A DNA stretch of 25,412 nucleotides from VFBF01 sp964530695 (GCA_964530695.1 CAZGYQ010000047.1:1-25412); one strand, 5' to 3'. Positions 1-7,071 are shown, numbered from the stretch's first letter. Notes: generated by a model not told the origin, from the letters alone. A program made the numbers and translations.

Positions 1-168
1 GCCGCGCTCGATGATTTCGATGCGGTGGTCGAACGCGCGCTGAAGCGCCTGCCGAAGACGCGGGTCGCGGGCGCGCTGGTGATCACACGGAGCGTGGGCG
101 CCCTCGCCCACGTAACCCCGTCGACGGCGGACGCGGGCGAGGGCGCCCACGCTCCGGACACGTCATGA
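1..168 (+). CDS. C-terminal end of an unrecognised protein (partial)
   Basis: Frame 1 is open from the first base to a TGA at 166-168, giving 55 residues of a protein whose start lies outside the window. The first 30 or so residues are ordinary soluble-protein sequence with an alternating acidic/basic helix followed by a hydrophobic strand (AGALVIT). I do not recognise the family. From about residue 30 the sequence is encoded by one arm, the spacer and the other arm of a GC-rich inverted repeat (88-156), so the last 25 or so residues are repeat-derived and probably not part of the folded protein. The likely explanation is that a repeat element landed at the 3' end and changed the original C-terminus. 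Confidence 0.6.
   Translation, partial: AALDDFDAVVERALKRLPKTRVAGALVITRSVGALAHVTPSTADAGEGAHAPDTS
88..156. repeat. GC-rich inverted repeat 1 (REP-like)
   Basis: Arms at 88-112 and 132-156 (25 nt each) are reverse complements at 24 of 25 positions, separated by 19 nt. The core of each arm reads GAGGGCGCCCACGCTCC or its complement. The sequence is short, extremely GC-rich and next to a second, unrelated palindrome. It resembles a dispersed REP/MITE-like intergenic repeat. Copy number cannot be judged from this window. Confidence 0.75.
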
Positions 169-181
169 GCGTCGGCGAGTT

Positions 182-278
182 GGACCGCCGGCGTCCCGCC
201 GGCATTCGGTTTTTGAATAACGCAAGATTCTGCGGAGTCTGGCGCCGCCGCCGCATGCCGGCGGGACGCCGGCGGTCC
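182..278. repeat. GC-rich inverted repeat 2 (REP-like)
   Basis: Arms at 182-205 and 255-278 (24 nt each) are perfect reverse complements across a 49-nt spacer. Each arm itself contains an imperfect palindrome around GCCGGCGTCCCGCCGGC, so each could also fold alone. The architecture of paired palindromic units with a short spacer is typical of REP doublets (BIME-like). The open frame that runs through it towards the downstream transporter (from 165) encodes only low-complexity Arg/Pro/Gly and is not credible protein. Confidence 0.8.
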
Positions 279-338
279 TGTTCCCGGAAATCCGGGCCCA
301 CATGGACAAACGAACCCACGCATGTGAACCACCCAACT

Positions 339-1154
339 ATGTCAGGGGATCTTCCGCTTTTTCTGGCCGCGCTCGCCGGCGCGGGCCTCTTCGCTGGGCT
401 GATCGGCGGGTTGTTCGGGGTCGGCGGCGGGATCGTGCTGGTGCCGGCGCTCTATCACGTGATGGGCGCGCTCGGGTACGGCGACGACGTGCGCAGCCAC
501 GTGGCGGTGGCGACCTCGCTCTCCACCATCATCGCCACGTCATGGCGTTCGCTTTCGGCGCACGCGAAGGCCGGCGCCGTCGACTTCGCGGTGCTGAAAG
601 GCTGGACGCCGTGGATCGCCGCCGGCGCGGTGCTGGGCGCGTTGATCGCTGGCGCCGTGGACGGGGACGTGCTGCTCCTCGTGTTCGGGGCCGGGCTCCT
701 GCTCATCGCGGCGAACATGGCCTTCGGGCGCGAGAGCTGGCGCGTCGCCGCCGATCTGCCCACGGGAGCGGGGCGTTCCGTCGTGGCAAGCGCCATCGGC
801 GCGCTGTCGGCGATCATGGGCATCGGCGGCGGCGCCTTCGGCGTGACGGCGATGACACTGTGCGGGCGCCCGATCCATCAGGCCGTGGCCACCGCATCAG
901 GCTTCGGCGCGGCCATTGCCATTCCTGCGGCGCTCGTGAACATGGCGACGGGCTGGAGCGCCGAAGGCCTGCCGCCGTTCTCGCTGGGCTATGTGAACGT
1001 GCCGGGCTTCGTCATCCTCGCCGCGCTCACCTCGATCACCGCGCCCATGGGCGCACGCCTCGCGCATCGCCTGGACCGGGTGCGTCTGAAACAGGCGTTC
1101 GCCGTGTTCCTGGCGGCCACGTCGGCAAACATTCTGTGGGAGGCGCTCCGCTAG
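339..1154 (+). CDS. TauE/SafE family sulfite exporter-like membrane protein
   Basis: A 271-residue polytopic inner-membrane protein of the TauE/SafE (former DUF81) family, whose members export sulfite, sulfoacetate or other small organic anions; the substrate here cannot be predicted. Two homologous halves are visible, each starting with a glycine-rich family motif: GLFGVGGGIVLVPAL near the N-terminus and AIMGIGGGAFGV in the middle. About eight hydrophobic segments are present. The frame is open back to 165, but that part is made of repeat 2. ATG 339 places the first membrane helix right after MSGDLP, while GTG 324 is an alternative. Neither has a strong Shine-Dalgarno sequence. It converges with the downstream protease gene; the two stop codons share the palindrome CTAG at 1151-1154. 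Confidence 0.88.
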   Translation: MSGDLPLFLAALAGAGLFAGLIGGLFGVGGGIVLVPALYHVMGALGYGDDVRSHVAVATSLSTIIATSWRSLSAHAKAGAVDFAVLKGWTPWIAAGAVLGALIAGAVDGDVLLLVFGAGLLLIAANMAFGRESWRVAADLPTGAGRSVVASAIGALSAIMGIGGGAFGVTAMTLCGRPIHQAVATASGFGAAIAIPAALVNMATGWSAEGLPPFSLGYVNVPGFVILAALTSITAPMGARLAHRLDRVRLKQAFAVFLAATSANILWEALR

Positions 1155-1573
1155 TCGCGCAGGCGCAGCGTCTGCCCGCGCACGTCGAACTGCTCGAGTC
1201 GCGACAGGAAGCTCATCCCCAGCAGCGAAACCGTGAGCCCGCCCTGGATGACCATCGCCTCCACGTTGCGCACGCGGACGTTGCCGATCTGGATGCGTTC
1301 GAGGGTCACGGTCGCCGCCCGGGCGGTCCCGCTCGCGGTGCGGACCCGTTCGCTGTAGCGCAGGTTGCGGACGTCGATGCCGGCGGCCTTCGCGTCGTCG
1401 AGGGTGAGCGCCACCAGCGTCGCGCCGGTGTCGACCAGCACCTCGACCTTGCGCCCGTTCACCCGCGCCTCCGCGCGCCAGTGGCCGTCCGCGCTGCGGG
1501 CCACCTCCGCGGAGCCCGCAAAGGCGTCGCTCGCGAGGGCGAGCATCAGGAAGGCGGCGAGGGCGGCGCGCAT
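1151..1573 (-). CDS. Retropepsin-like aspartic protease, TIGR02281/clan AA type
   Basis: A 140-residue protein with an N-terminal signal peptide (MRAALAAFLMLALASDAFAG), followed by a single retropepsin-like fold. The catalytic triad VDTGA is at residues 47-51 (Asp48), with the second conserved strand LLGMSFL near residues 116-122. Proteins of this size carry one Asp-Thr-Gly and must dimerise to make an active site. The signal peptide puts the protease in the periplasm. Physiological substrates of this small bacterial family are largely unknown. It overlaps the stop of the TauE gene by 3 nt in convergent orientation. A 78-nt gap separates it from the upstream DUF1289 gene on the same strand, so co-transcription is possible. 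Confidence 0.88.
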   Translation of the reverse strand: MRAALAAFLMLALASDAFAGSAEVARSADGHWRAEARVNGRKVEVLVDTGATLVALTLDDAKAAGIDVRNLRYSERVRTASGTARAATVTLERIQIGNVRVRNVEAMVIQGGLTVSLLGMSFLSRLEQFDVRGQTLRLRD

Positions 1574-1651
1574 GGGGAACTCCGGGGGGCTTCAACCCTT
1601 CGTGCCACGGGCGGCGTTAGGGTCTCGTGCACGAACGCGGTTAGGGGGCCG

Positions 1652-1852
1652 TCAACCCTGTCGCAGGCCCGCCAGGCGCAGACGCTCCGGCAGGGCGGCC
1701 ATGATCTCGTCGCGCTGCGCTTCGGTCAGACGGGTCCAGCCCCCAATCTCCTGCAGCGTCCGCCCGCACCCGATGCAGAGGCTGCTCATCCCGTGCACCG
1801 CGCAGACCTTCCGGCAGGGACTGGCGATCTGGTTGGCGGGCAAGGCGTCCAT
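1652..1852 (-). CDS. DUF1289 domain protein
   Basis: A 66-residue protein that matches the DUF1289 pattern: a four-cysteine set SPCRKVC...CIGCGRT (Cys13, Cys17, Cys26, Cys29) followed by an amphipathic helix containing the conserved E-I-x-x-W turn and the R-D-E-I helix. The cysteines probably bind zinc or an iron-sulfur cluster; no function is established for the family. Near-full family length. It lies head-to-head with a small membrane-protein gene across an AT-rich intergenic region, which should hold its promoter on the minus strand. Confidence 0.88.
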   Translation of the reverse strand: MDALPANQIASPCRKVCAVHGMSSLCIGCGRTLQEIGGWTRLTEAQRDEIMAALPERLRLAGLRQG

Positions 1853-1907
1853 GGCGCCTGCGCTACCGCGGGATGGATGCTGGCTTCAAGTGGACCTCTG
1901 CCGAAAA

Positions 1908-1978
1908 TATCGTATTACGATAAACACATATTGACAAACGACGATCCATATCGTATATCGATAACATCGAAATTCGAT
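1908..1978. promoter_or_regulatory. Three operator-like palindromes around the promoter
   Basis: TATCGTA-T-TACGATA (1908-1922) is a perfect 7-bp inverted repeat with a one-base centre, just upstream of the -35. A degenerate copy TATCGTATATCGATA (1949-1963, outer 5 of 7 pairs kept) covers the -10. A third palindrome ATCGAA-A-TTCGAT (1966-1978) lies at the expected start of transcription. The first two centres are 41 bp apart, close to four helical turns, as expected for a dimeric regulator binding on one face. The regulator is not identified. Confidence 0.5.
1931..1959 (+). promoter_or_regulatory. Sigma-70-like promoter for the small-protein pair
   Basis: A perfect -35 hexamer TTGACA (1931-1936), a 17-nt spacer and a -10-like TATATC (1954-1959) lie in the most AT-rich stretch of the left half of the window. 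It faces the gene starting at 2076, which would leave a leader of about 110 nt. Experimental start sites are unknown. Confidence 0.6.
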
Positions 1979-2075
1979 GAAGTCATGCGTCTAAACACGG
2001 GCCTGCCTGCATCGGATGAACGAGGGGCCGACGCGATGGTCGCGGTCGGCGCCTTGAGAGCAAGGAGACCAAGTC

Positions 2076-2273
2076 ATGAAACCGGCCGAAATCGCCACGG
2101 CGGTCATCAGCATTCCCGTCGTCGCAGCGTTCCTCGTGTCGACGATGATTGCGTCCGTGGACGTTCCGGCTCCCGCCAAAGCGGCGGTCGAGACCTCTGC
2201 CGCCGCCGCCCAAAATGTCGCTGAAGAAATTGTCGTCGTCGCCCGCCGGGCGAGGGCCGATTCCGCAACGTGA
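2076..2273 (+). CDS. Small single-span membrane protein, unknown function
   Basis: A 65-residue protein with a strong Shine-Dalgarno AAGGAG at 2062-2067, eight bases before ATG 2076. Residues about 6-27 form a hydrophobic helix (IATAVISIPVVAAFLVSTMI), followed by an Ala/Pro/Val-rich segment and a short basic tail VVARRARA. It looks like an inner-membrane-anchored or uncleaved-signal small protein; the C-terminal side is probably periplasmic. I do not recognise a family. It is followed after 41 nt by another small exported protein, and both probably use the promoter at 1931-1959. Confidence 0.65.
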   Translation: MKPAEIATAVISIPVVAAFLVSTMIASVDVPAPAKAAVETSAAAAQNVAEEIVVVARRARADSAT

Positions 2274-2314
2274 CGTCCGCTATCGCCCGTCACCCATTTC
2301 CGGAGGAGTATTCC

Positions 2315-2671
2315 ATGTTGAAGTCCATGATGATCGCCGCGCTCGCGCTGCCCGCGCTGGCCGTTCCGTCGTTCGCCGACGAGGGGCGCATGTCGATCCT
2401 CGAATTCAATCGCGCAAACCGGTGTCTTGCGTACGCGGGGCTGGCCGCCCTGAAAGAAGATCCGCTTGACGTTGCGTCGCTCGAAACGCGTTTTGCGGAT
2501 GCCAAGTCGCGCGCCTTCCATGAGATAAAGGTCGAGGCCGACAACGAAGCGCGCGAAATCCGCGTGCTGGCCCGCGGCGCTGACAGCCCATCCGAAATCG
2601 CCCGCCTGAAAACCCGCAGGGATCGCGCCTGCTCCTACTTCGTGGAAGGAGCGACGGTCGCCCGCAATTGA
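2315..2671 (+). CDS. Small secreted protein, unknown function
   Basis: A 118-residue protein starting at ATG 2315, preceded by an excellent Shine-Dalgarno GGAGGAG (2302-2308). The open frame extends to 2270, but the extra residues precede the Shine-Dalgarno and the signal peptide and are rejected. Residues 1-20 or so are a clear Sec signal peptide (MLKSMMIAALALPALAVPSFA, cut after SFA, counted from the second half). The mature part is about 98 residues, mostly charged helix, with two cysteines (in NRCLAYAG and RACSYF) that could form one disulfide linking both ends. No family recognised. Probably co-transcribed with the preceding small membrane protein. Confidence 0.7.
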   Translation: MLKSMMIAALALPALAVPSFADEGRMSILEFNRANRCLAYAGLAALKEDPLDVASLETRFADAKSRAFHEIKVEADNEAREIRVLARGADSPSEIARLKTRRDRACSYFVEGATVARN

Positions 2672-2783
2672 GCGGCCGCCATCATTCCATGACCCAAACG
2701 TCAACTTGATGCGACGCACATGGGCCACCATAGTCACGGTACGGCGAGGCGCCCGCCTGCCGTCGACAAGGGGCCCGGGTCTG

Positions 2784-3974
2784 ATGAACCTAGAATATTC
2801 CGCCGAAGAAATTGCGTTCCGCGACGAGGTCCGGGCCTTCATTCGCGACAACTACCCAGCGCATCTGCGCGATATCGAATCCCGCGACAAGATGAACCGC
2901 GAGGACTTTCTCGCCTGGCACAAAATCCTCGGCAAGAAGGGCTGGTCCGCGCCGGCCTGGCCGGTCGAATACGGCGGCACAGGCTGGACCTCGACGCAAC
3001 GCTACATCTGGGGCGAGGAAAACGCACTCGCCGAGACGACGCCGCTTTTGCCGTTCGGCCTCTCGATGGTCGCGCCTGTCATCTACACGTTCGGCACGCC
3101 TGAGCAGAAGGCGAAATTCCTGCCGCGGATCCTGTCTGGGGACGATTGGTGGTGCCAGGGCTATTCCGAACCCGGCGCCGGCTCCGATCTCGCCGGTCTG
3201 CGCACGACGGCGGTCCGTAAGGGAGACAAGTACGTCATCAATGGCCAGAAGACCTGGACCACGCTCGCGCAGTACGCCGACTGGGGCTTCTTCCTCTGCC
3301 GCACGGACCCCGACGCGAAGAAGCAGGAGGGCATCTCCTTCATCCTCGTGGACATGAAGACGCCGGGCGTCACTGTGCGTCCGATCATCATGCTCGACGG
3401 CGGGCATGAGGTGAACGATGTCTATCTCGATAACGTCGAAGTCCCGGTCGAAAATCTCGTCGGCAAGGAAAACCAGGGCTGGACCTGCGCGAAATTCCTG
3501 CTCGCGCACGAACGCTCCGGCATCGCCGGCGTGGCTCGCTCCAAGCGCGGCGTCGAGCGGCTGAAGGATCTCGCGCGCGCGGAACTGGCCGACGATGGCG
3601 GCCCGCTGATCCGCGACGACGATTTCCGCCGCAAGATCGCGGAACTGGAAATCGACCTTTCGGCGCTGGAATACACCGAGCTGCGCGTGCTCGCGAACGA
3701 ACAGGCCGGCAAAGGCCCGGGTGTCGAGAGTTCTCTTCTGAAAGTGAAGGGCACCGAGATCCAGCAGCGCCTGACGGAACTGGCGATGGAAGCGGTGGGC
3801 AATTACACGATGCCGTATTTCCGGAGCGCCGGCGACGGCAACGACTTCGCCGTCGGTCCCGACTACGCGAAAATGACCGCGCCTTCGTACTTCAACATGC
3901 GCAAGACCTCGATCTACGGTGGGTCGAACGAGATCCAGCGCAACATCATCGCAAAGATGGTGCTCGGCCTCTGA
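2784..3974 (+). CDS. Acyl-CoA dehydrogenase, pimeloyl-CoA dehydrogenase large-subunit type
   Basis: A 396-residue flavoprotein that introduces a trans-2,3 double bond into an acyl-CoA. ATG 2784 (MNLEYSAEE) matches the usual family N-terminus; the frame is open to 2706 but that extension is not family-like. Recognisable parts in order: the N-terminal helical domain, the FAD/substrate beta-domain segment YSEPGAGSDLAGL with NGQKTWTT, and the C-terminal helix YGGSNEIQRNIIAKMVLGL. The first Gly of YGG takes the place of the glutamate that is the base in medium-chain enzymes, so Glu243 in HERSG is the better candidate base. The next gene is a second, shorter dehydrogenase 37 nt downstream, as in PimC-PimD and FadE-type heteromeric enzymes. 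Substrate (dicarboxylic or branched acyl-CoA) is inferred, not proven. Confidence 0.9.
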   Translation: MNLEYSAEEIAFRDEVRAFIRDNYPAHLRDIESRDKMNREDFLAWHKILGKKGWSAPAWPVEYGGTGWTSTQRYIWGEENALAETTPLLPFGLSMVAPVIYTFGTPEQKAKFLPRILSGDDWWCQGYSEPGAGSDLAGLRTTAVRKGDKYVINGQKTWTTLAQYADWGFFLCRTDPDAKKQEGISFILVDMKTPGVTVRPIIMLDGGHEVNDVYLDNVEVPVENLVGKENQGWTCAKFLLAHERSGIAGVARSKRGVERLKDLARAELADDGGPLIRDDDFRRKIAELEIDLSALEYTELRVLANEQAGKGPGVESSLLKVKGTEIQQRLTELAMEAVGNYTMPYFRSAGDGNDFAVGPDYAKMTAPSYFNMRKTSIYGGSNEIQRNIIAKMVLGL

Positions 3975-4011
3975 TCGCCGGCGCCAGCTTCAAGAACCCC
4001 GGGAGGAATTC

Positions 4012-5157
4012 ATGGACTTCAATTTCACCGACGAGCAGACGATGCTCCGCGACTCCATCGCGAAGTTCGTCGCCGCCGAATATGACTTCGACAAGCGCAA
4101 GGCGATCCTGAAGTCGGCTGACGGCTGGTCGAAGAAGGCGTGGGCGACGTTCGCTGAACTCGGCCTGATGGCGGCGCCGTTGCCGGAAGAATACGGCGGC
4201 CTCGGCGGCGGGCCGGTCGATACGCTCGTGATCATGGAAGAGTTCGGCAAGGGGCTCGTCGTCGAACCCTGGCTGCAGACCGTCGTCATCGGCGGCGGCT
4301 TCCTGAAATACGCGGGCAGCGAAGCCCAGAAGCAGGAACACCTTGCGGCTATCGCAAGCGGCGAACGCATCGTCGCCTTCGCATATGCGGAGCCGAAGGG
4401 CCGGTACAATCTCTCGGACCTCACAACGACGGCGAAGAAGGACGGCGCGGGTTACGTGCTCAACGGCCACAAGGCGGTCGTCATCGGCGCGCCGCAGGCC
4501 GATCACCTGATCGTCACTGCCCGCACAGCCGGCGGCCAGCGCGACGCGAGGGGCGTGTCCGCGTTCATTGTACCGAAGAACGCCAAGGGCGTGACGACCC
4601 GCGACTACGCGACCATCGACGGCTTCCGCGCTTCGGAGGTCTATTTCGAAAACGTCTCGGTCGGCGCGGATGCGCTGATCGGCGCGGCGGACGGCGCATT
4701 GCCGCTCGTCGAGAAGGTCGTGGACGAAGCGATCGCCGGCCTCTGCGCGGAAGCGGTCGGCACGTTCCGCTTGATGCACTCCCTCACGCTTGAATACGCC
4801 CGCCAGCGCAAGCAGTTCGGCGTGGCGATCGGCTCCTTCCAGGTGTTGCAGCACCGCATGGTCGACATGTTCATGGCGACCGAGCAGTCGATCTCGATGG
4901 CTTACATGGCGACGCTGAAGCTCGACGAGAGCGATGCGGAGCGCGCCAAGGCGGTCAGCGCAGCAAAGGTGCAGATCGGCAAGTCCGGCCGCTTCATCGG
5001 TCAGGCGGCGGTGCAGATCCATGGCGGCATGGGCGTCACCGAGGAAATGCGCGTCGGCCACTACTTCAAGCGCGCGACGATGATCGACGCCCAGTTCGGC
5101 AATGTCGATCATCACGTGAAGAAGTTCACCAACCTGTCGATGCCCAACGCCGCCTGA
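4012..5157 (+). CDS. Acyl-CoA dehydrogenase, pimeloyl-CoA dehydrogenase small-subunit type
   Basis: A 381-residue second acyl-CoA dehydrogenase. ATG 4012 has a strong Shine-Dalgarno GGAGG at 4002-4006 and gives the typical start MDFNFTDEQTMLRDS. The C-terminal FAD-binding features are present: RQRKQFGVAIGSFQVLQHRMVDM, and QIHGGMGVTEEM close to the end. In the middle, the YAEPKGRYNLSDL stretch replaces the strongly conserved EPxAGSD-type motif of single-subunit enzymes, in line with a partner subunit that shares the work with the large-subunit gene upstream. The two genes are very likely translated from one mRNA to form a heterotetramer. Followed after 10 nt by a DUF1272 gene and then by a decayed dehydrogenase of a related pathway. 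Confidence 0.9.
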   Translation: MDFNFTDEQTMLRDSIAKFVAAEYDFDKRKAILKSADGWSKKAWATFAELGLMAAPLPEEYGGLGGGPVDTLVIMEEFGKGLVVEPWLQTVVIGGGFLKYAGSEAQKQEHLAAIASGERIVAFAYAEPKGRYNLSDLTTTAKKDGAGYVLNGHKAVVIGAPQADHLIVTARTAGGQRDARGVSAFIVPKNAKGVTTRDYATIDGFRASEVYFENVSVGADALIGAADGALPLVEKVVDEAIAGLCAEAVGTFRLMHSLTLEYARQRKQFGVAIGSFQVLQHRMVDMFMATEQSISMAYMATLKLDESDAERAKAVSAAKVQIGKSGRFIGQAAVQIHGGMGVTEEMRVGHYFKRATMIDAQFGNVDHHVKKFTNLSMPNAA

Positions 5158-5167
5158 GGACAAGCGG

Positions 5168-5407
5168 ATGCTTGAGTTGCGCCCCAACTGCGAGTGCTGC
5201 GACGTTGATCTGGCGCCGGAGAAATCCGGCGCGCTGATCTGCTCGTTCGAATGCACGTTCTGCATCCCGTGCGGCGAAGACCTCGACGGCAATTGCCCGA
5301 ACTGCGGCGGTCTTCTTTTTGCACGTCCGACTCGCAGCGCGGCGTTGCTGACCAAGTATCCCGCCTCGACGAAACGCCACCTGCGCGCGGAGCCGTGCGT
5401 CACCTGA
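5168..5407 (+). CDS. DUF1272 zinc-ribbon-like protein
   Basis: A 79-residue protein matching DUF1272: it begins MLELRPNCECCDVDL and contains the cysteine-rich stretch ICSFECTFCIPCGED with a final CPNCGG, nine or more cysteines in 40 residues. These are expected to bind zinc; no enzymatic role is known. A Shine-Dalgarno GAGGA overlaps the stop of the preceding gene (5156-5160), so it is translated as the third gene of the acyl-CoA dehydrogenase operon. The C-terminal tail after residue 55 is not conserved in pattern. Confidence 0.9.
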   Translation: MLELRPNCECCDVDLAPEKSGALICSFECTFCIPCGEDLDGNCPNCGGLLFARPTRSAALLTKYPASTKRHLRAEPCVT

Positions 5408-5420
5408 CTGCGAGGCGGCG

Positions 5421-5931
5421 ATGATCGACCATGCAGGCAAGACAGTGTTGGGAACCGCGGCGCCGCGCCAGGCATTGGTCGCGCGTTGGCGCAAGCGATC
5501 GTCGCGCGCGGCGCACGTGTCGTCGCGGTCGCATGATTGGCGCCGCTTCGGAAAACTCCCTCAACGCGCCGTCGGCGGTGAAAGGCGCGGGGCTCGGTCT
5601 CTACGCGGCGACGAAGCACGGCGTGCTGATTATGGCGGAGTGGTTACGCGATGAACTCGCCGCCGCGCCTCTCTATCTGCACGTCTTGCTGCCGGGCGCC
5701 GTCTAAGCGGGGCTGACATCGAATGCCATTCCCGATCCCCCGAAGGCGACGCCTGCATTGGGATTGCTGATGCCGGTACGCTGCGCCGAGATCGCGCTCG
5801 ACAGCATGGACAAGGGCCTTTTGAACATCCCGACGCATGCGCATCTGGTCGACGATATGGGCGCGCGCCACGAGGGTATGCGAGCCGCGACCGTTGCGCT
5901 GGGCCTGAGGCCTGCCGACATACCAGCCTAG
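5421..5931 (+). pseudogene. Decayed short-chain dehydrogenase/reductase (SDR)
   Basis: Pieces of one SDR are spread over several frames. ATG 5421 begins with AGKTVL, the usual strand before the Rossmann glycine motif. From 5471, in another frame, comes GIGRALAQAIVARGARVVAVA and a stop at 5534-5536. From 5533 a third frame gives ENSLNAPSAVKGAGLGLYAATKHGV (read in two parts) with the catalytic Tyr-x-x-x-Lys (YAATK), ending PGAV and a TAA at 5704-5706. The same frame reopens through EIALDSMDKG to a TAG at 5929-5931. About 80-120 residues of the central Rossmann domain, including the Ser region, are missing. So the gene carries two frameshifts, an in-frame stop and an internal deletion. It follows the dehydrogenase operon and overlaps the fliE stop by 4 nt. 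Confidence 0.85.
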
Positions 5932-6236
5932 ATCGGCATCCGCAGGATTTCCTGGTACGCTTGAATAACCTGATCGCGGACGGCCATCACGGTCTCAAGC
6001 GTCGATTCCGCCTGCGCGATAGCGGTCACCACATTGACGATGTCGGCGCGACCGGCCGCCGCCGCCATGCCTGCCTGCTCGGCGTTCTTTGCAGCGCCCG
6101 CCGCATCGCCGATGGCGTTCTGCACCATCTGGCCGAAATCGAGCTTGTCCTCCGCGCCGCCGCCGGCCGCCGCGCGTTGCGCGGCGCGCGCGACATCCAT
6201 GTAGGCCCGTGAGGCTGAGAGCGGATCGACGGCCAT
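5928..6236 (-). CDS. fliE: Flagellar hook-basal body protein FliE
   Basis: A 102-residue protein of normal FliE length. FliE joins the MS ring to the proximal rod and is the first rod-type protein exported. The family's conserved C-terminal half is visible: DFGQMVQNAIGDA, then ADIVNVVTAIAQAESTLETV and the ending VRDQVIQAYQEILRMPI. It is the last gene of flgB-flgC-fliE, 14 nt after flgC. Its stop codon overlaps the stop of the SDR pseudogene on the other strand within a CTAG at 5928-5931. Confidence 0.96.
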   Translation of the reverse strand: MAVDPLSASRAYMDVARAAQRAAAGGGAEDKLDFGQMVQNAIGDAAGAAKNAEQAGMAAAAGRADIVNVVTAIAQAESTLETVMAVRDQVIQAYQEILRMPI

Positions 6237-6250
6237 GGTCTAATCTTCCT

Positions 6251-6664
6251 CTAGCGACGCAGGAGATCGAGCGCACGTGTCGTCATCGCGCGGGCGTTCT
6301 CGATCATGTTGAGGTTGGCTTCATAGGCCCGCGTCGCTTCGCGCAGGTCCATCATTTCGGTCAGCGAGTCGACGTTTGGCAGCTTGACGTACCCGGACGC
6401 GTCGGCGGCGGGATGGGTTGGATTGTACTGCATCCGGAACGCAGCGGGATCGTCGACGGCGCCGGTCACGCGCACGCCGCGCACGCCGTCGGCAAGGCGG
6501 CGTTCCTCAAGCACCGGCATCCGCCGACGGTAGGGATCGCCTCCCGGGGTCTCGGCGGTCGAGTTGGCGTTGGCGACGTTCTCCGCAGCAATCCGCATGC
6601 GTAGCGTCTGCGCGCGCAGTCCCGAACTCGCCGCCGCCATCGTCGCGCGAATGTCATCGCCCAT
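6251..6664 (-). CDS. flgC: Flagellar proximal rod protein FlgC
   Basis: A 137-residue rod protein, typical length. The N-terminal rod motif SGLRAQTLRMRIAAENVANANS and the C-terminal helix DLREATRAYEANLNMIENAR, which form the paired coiled coils of axial proteins, are both intact. In the middle is the conserved DPAAFRMQYNPTHPAAD segment with GYVKLPNVD. There is no signal peptide, as expected for export through the flagellar type III apparatus. It lies 20 nt after flgB and 14 nt before fliE in one operon. Confidence 0.97.
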   Translation of the reverse strand: MGDDIRATMAAASSGLRAQTLRMRIAAENVANANSTAETPGGDPYRRRMPVLEERRLADGVRGVRVTGAVDDPAAFRMQYNPTHPAADASGYVKLPNVDSLTEMMDLREATRAYEANLNMIENARAMTTRALDLLRR

Positions 6665-6684
6665 GAGAAACTACCTCTCTCGTC

Positions 6685-7071
6685 TCAACGGCCCGGGGGC
6701 CGAGCGGCCATGCGCATGAGCTGCAGGCCTTTCTGGTAGAGCGAAAGCCCGGTTTCGAACGCCATGCGCGTTTCCATTGCGCGCTGGGCCTGATCCTCAA
6801 GCACCACGGAGTTGCCGTCGAGCGTCGTTTCGCTGTCGGGGCGCGAGACAGCGCGGGCGATGGGAATTCGCGTCATGTCGCCGCCTTTCGCGGCGCGTTC
6901 GACGGCGCGCTCGAAGGCGGCCGAATCGAGATCGCGCGGCGTGTAGCCGGGGGTCGCGGCATTGGCGATGTTCTCCGCGATGAGCCGTTGCCGGTCGCCG
7001 AGGAAATCGAGGCGCGCCCGTAACAGCGCGAAGTAGGGGGTATCGCCGATGCTCACGCTGGCGAGACTCAC
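6685..7071 (-). CDS. flgB: Flagellar proximal rod protein FlgB
   Basis: A 128-residue proximal rod protein. The axial-protein motif RQRLIAENIANAATPGYTPRD is near residues 27-47 and the C-terminal helix AMETRMAFETGLSLYQKGL is near the end. First gene of flgB-flgC-fliE and divergent from fliO; the shared 69-nt intergenic region carries a CtrA-like box only 10 nt before this start codon. The start at 7071 fits the family, giving a short pre-motif N-terminus. Confidence 0.96.
   Translation of the reverse strand: MSLASVSIGDTPYFALLRARLDFLGDRQRLIAENIANAATPGYTPRDLDSAAFERAVERAAKGGDMTRIPIARAVSRPDSETTLDGNSVVLEDQAQRAMETRMAFETGLSLYQKGLQLMRMAARPPGR

Noticed and set aside
302..2224. 640-codon open frame on the plus strand
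   Set aside because: Runs through TauE out of frame and antisense to the protease and DUF1289 genes; composition is Arg/Gly/Ala shadow typical of high-GC DNA.
3946..5619. 557-codon open frame antisense to the small dehydrogenase subunit
   Set aside because: Mirrors the third-position GC pattern of the real gene; no domain signature, and spans several unrelated genes.
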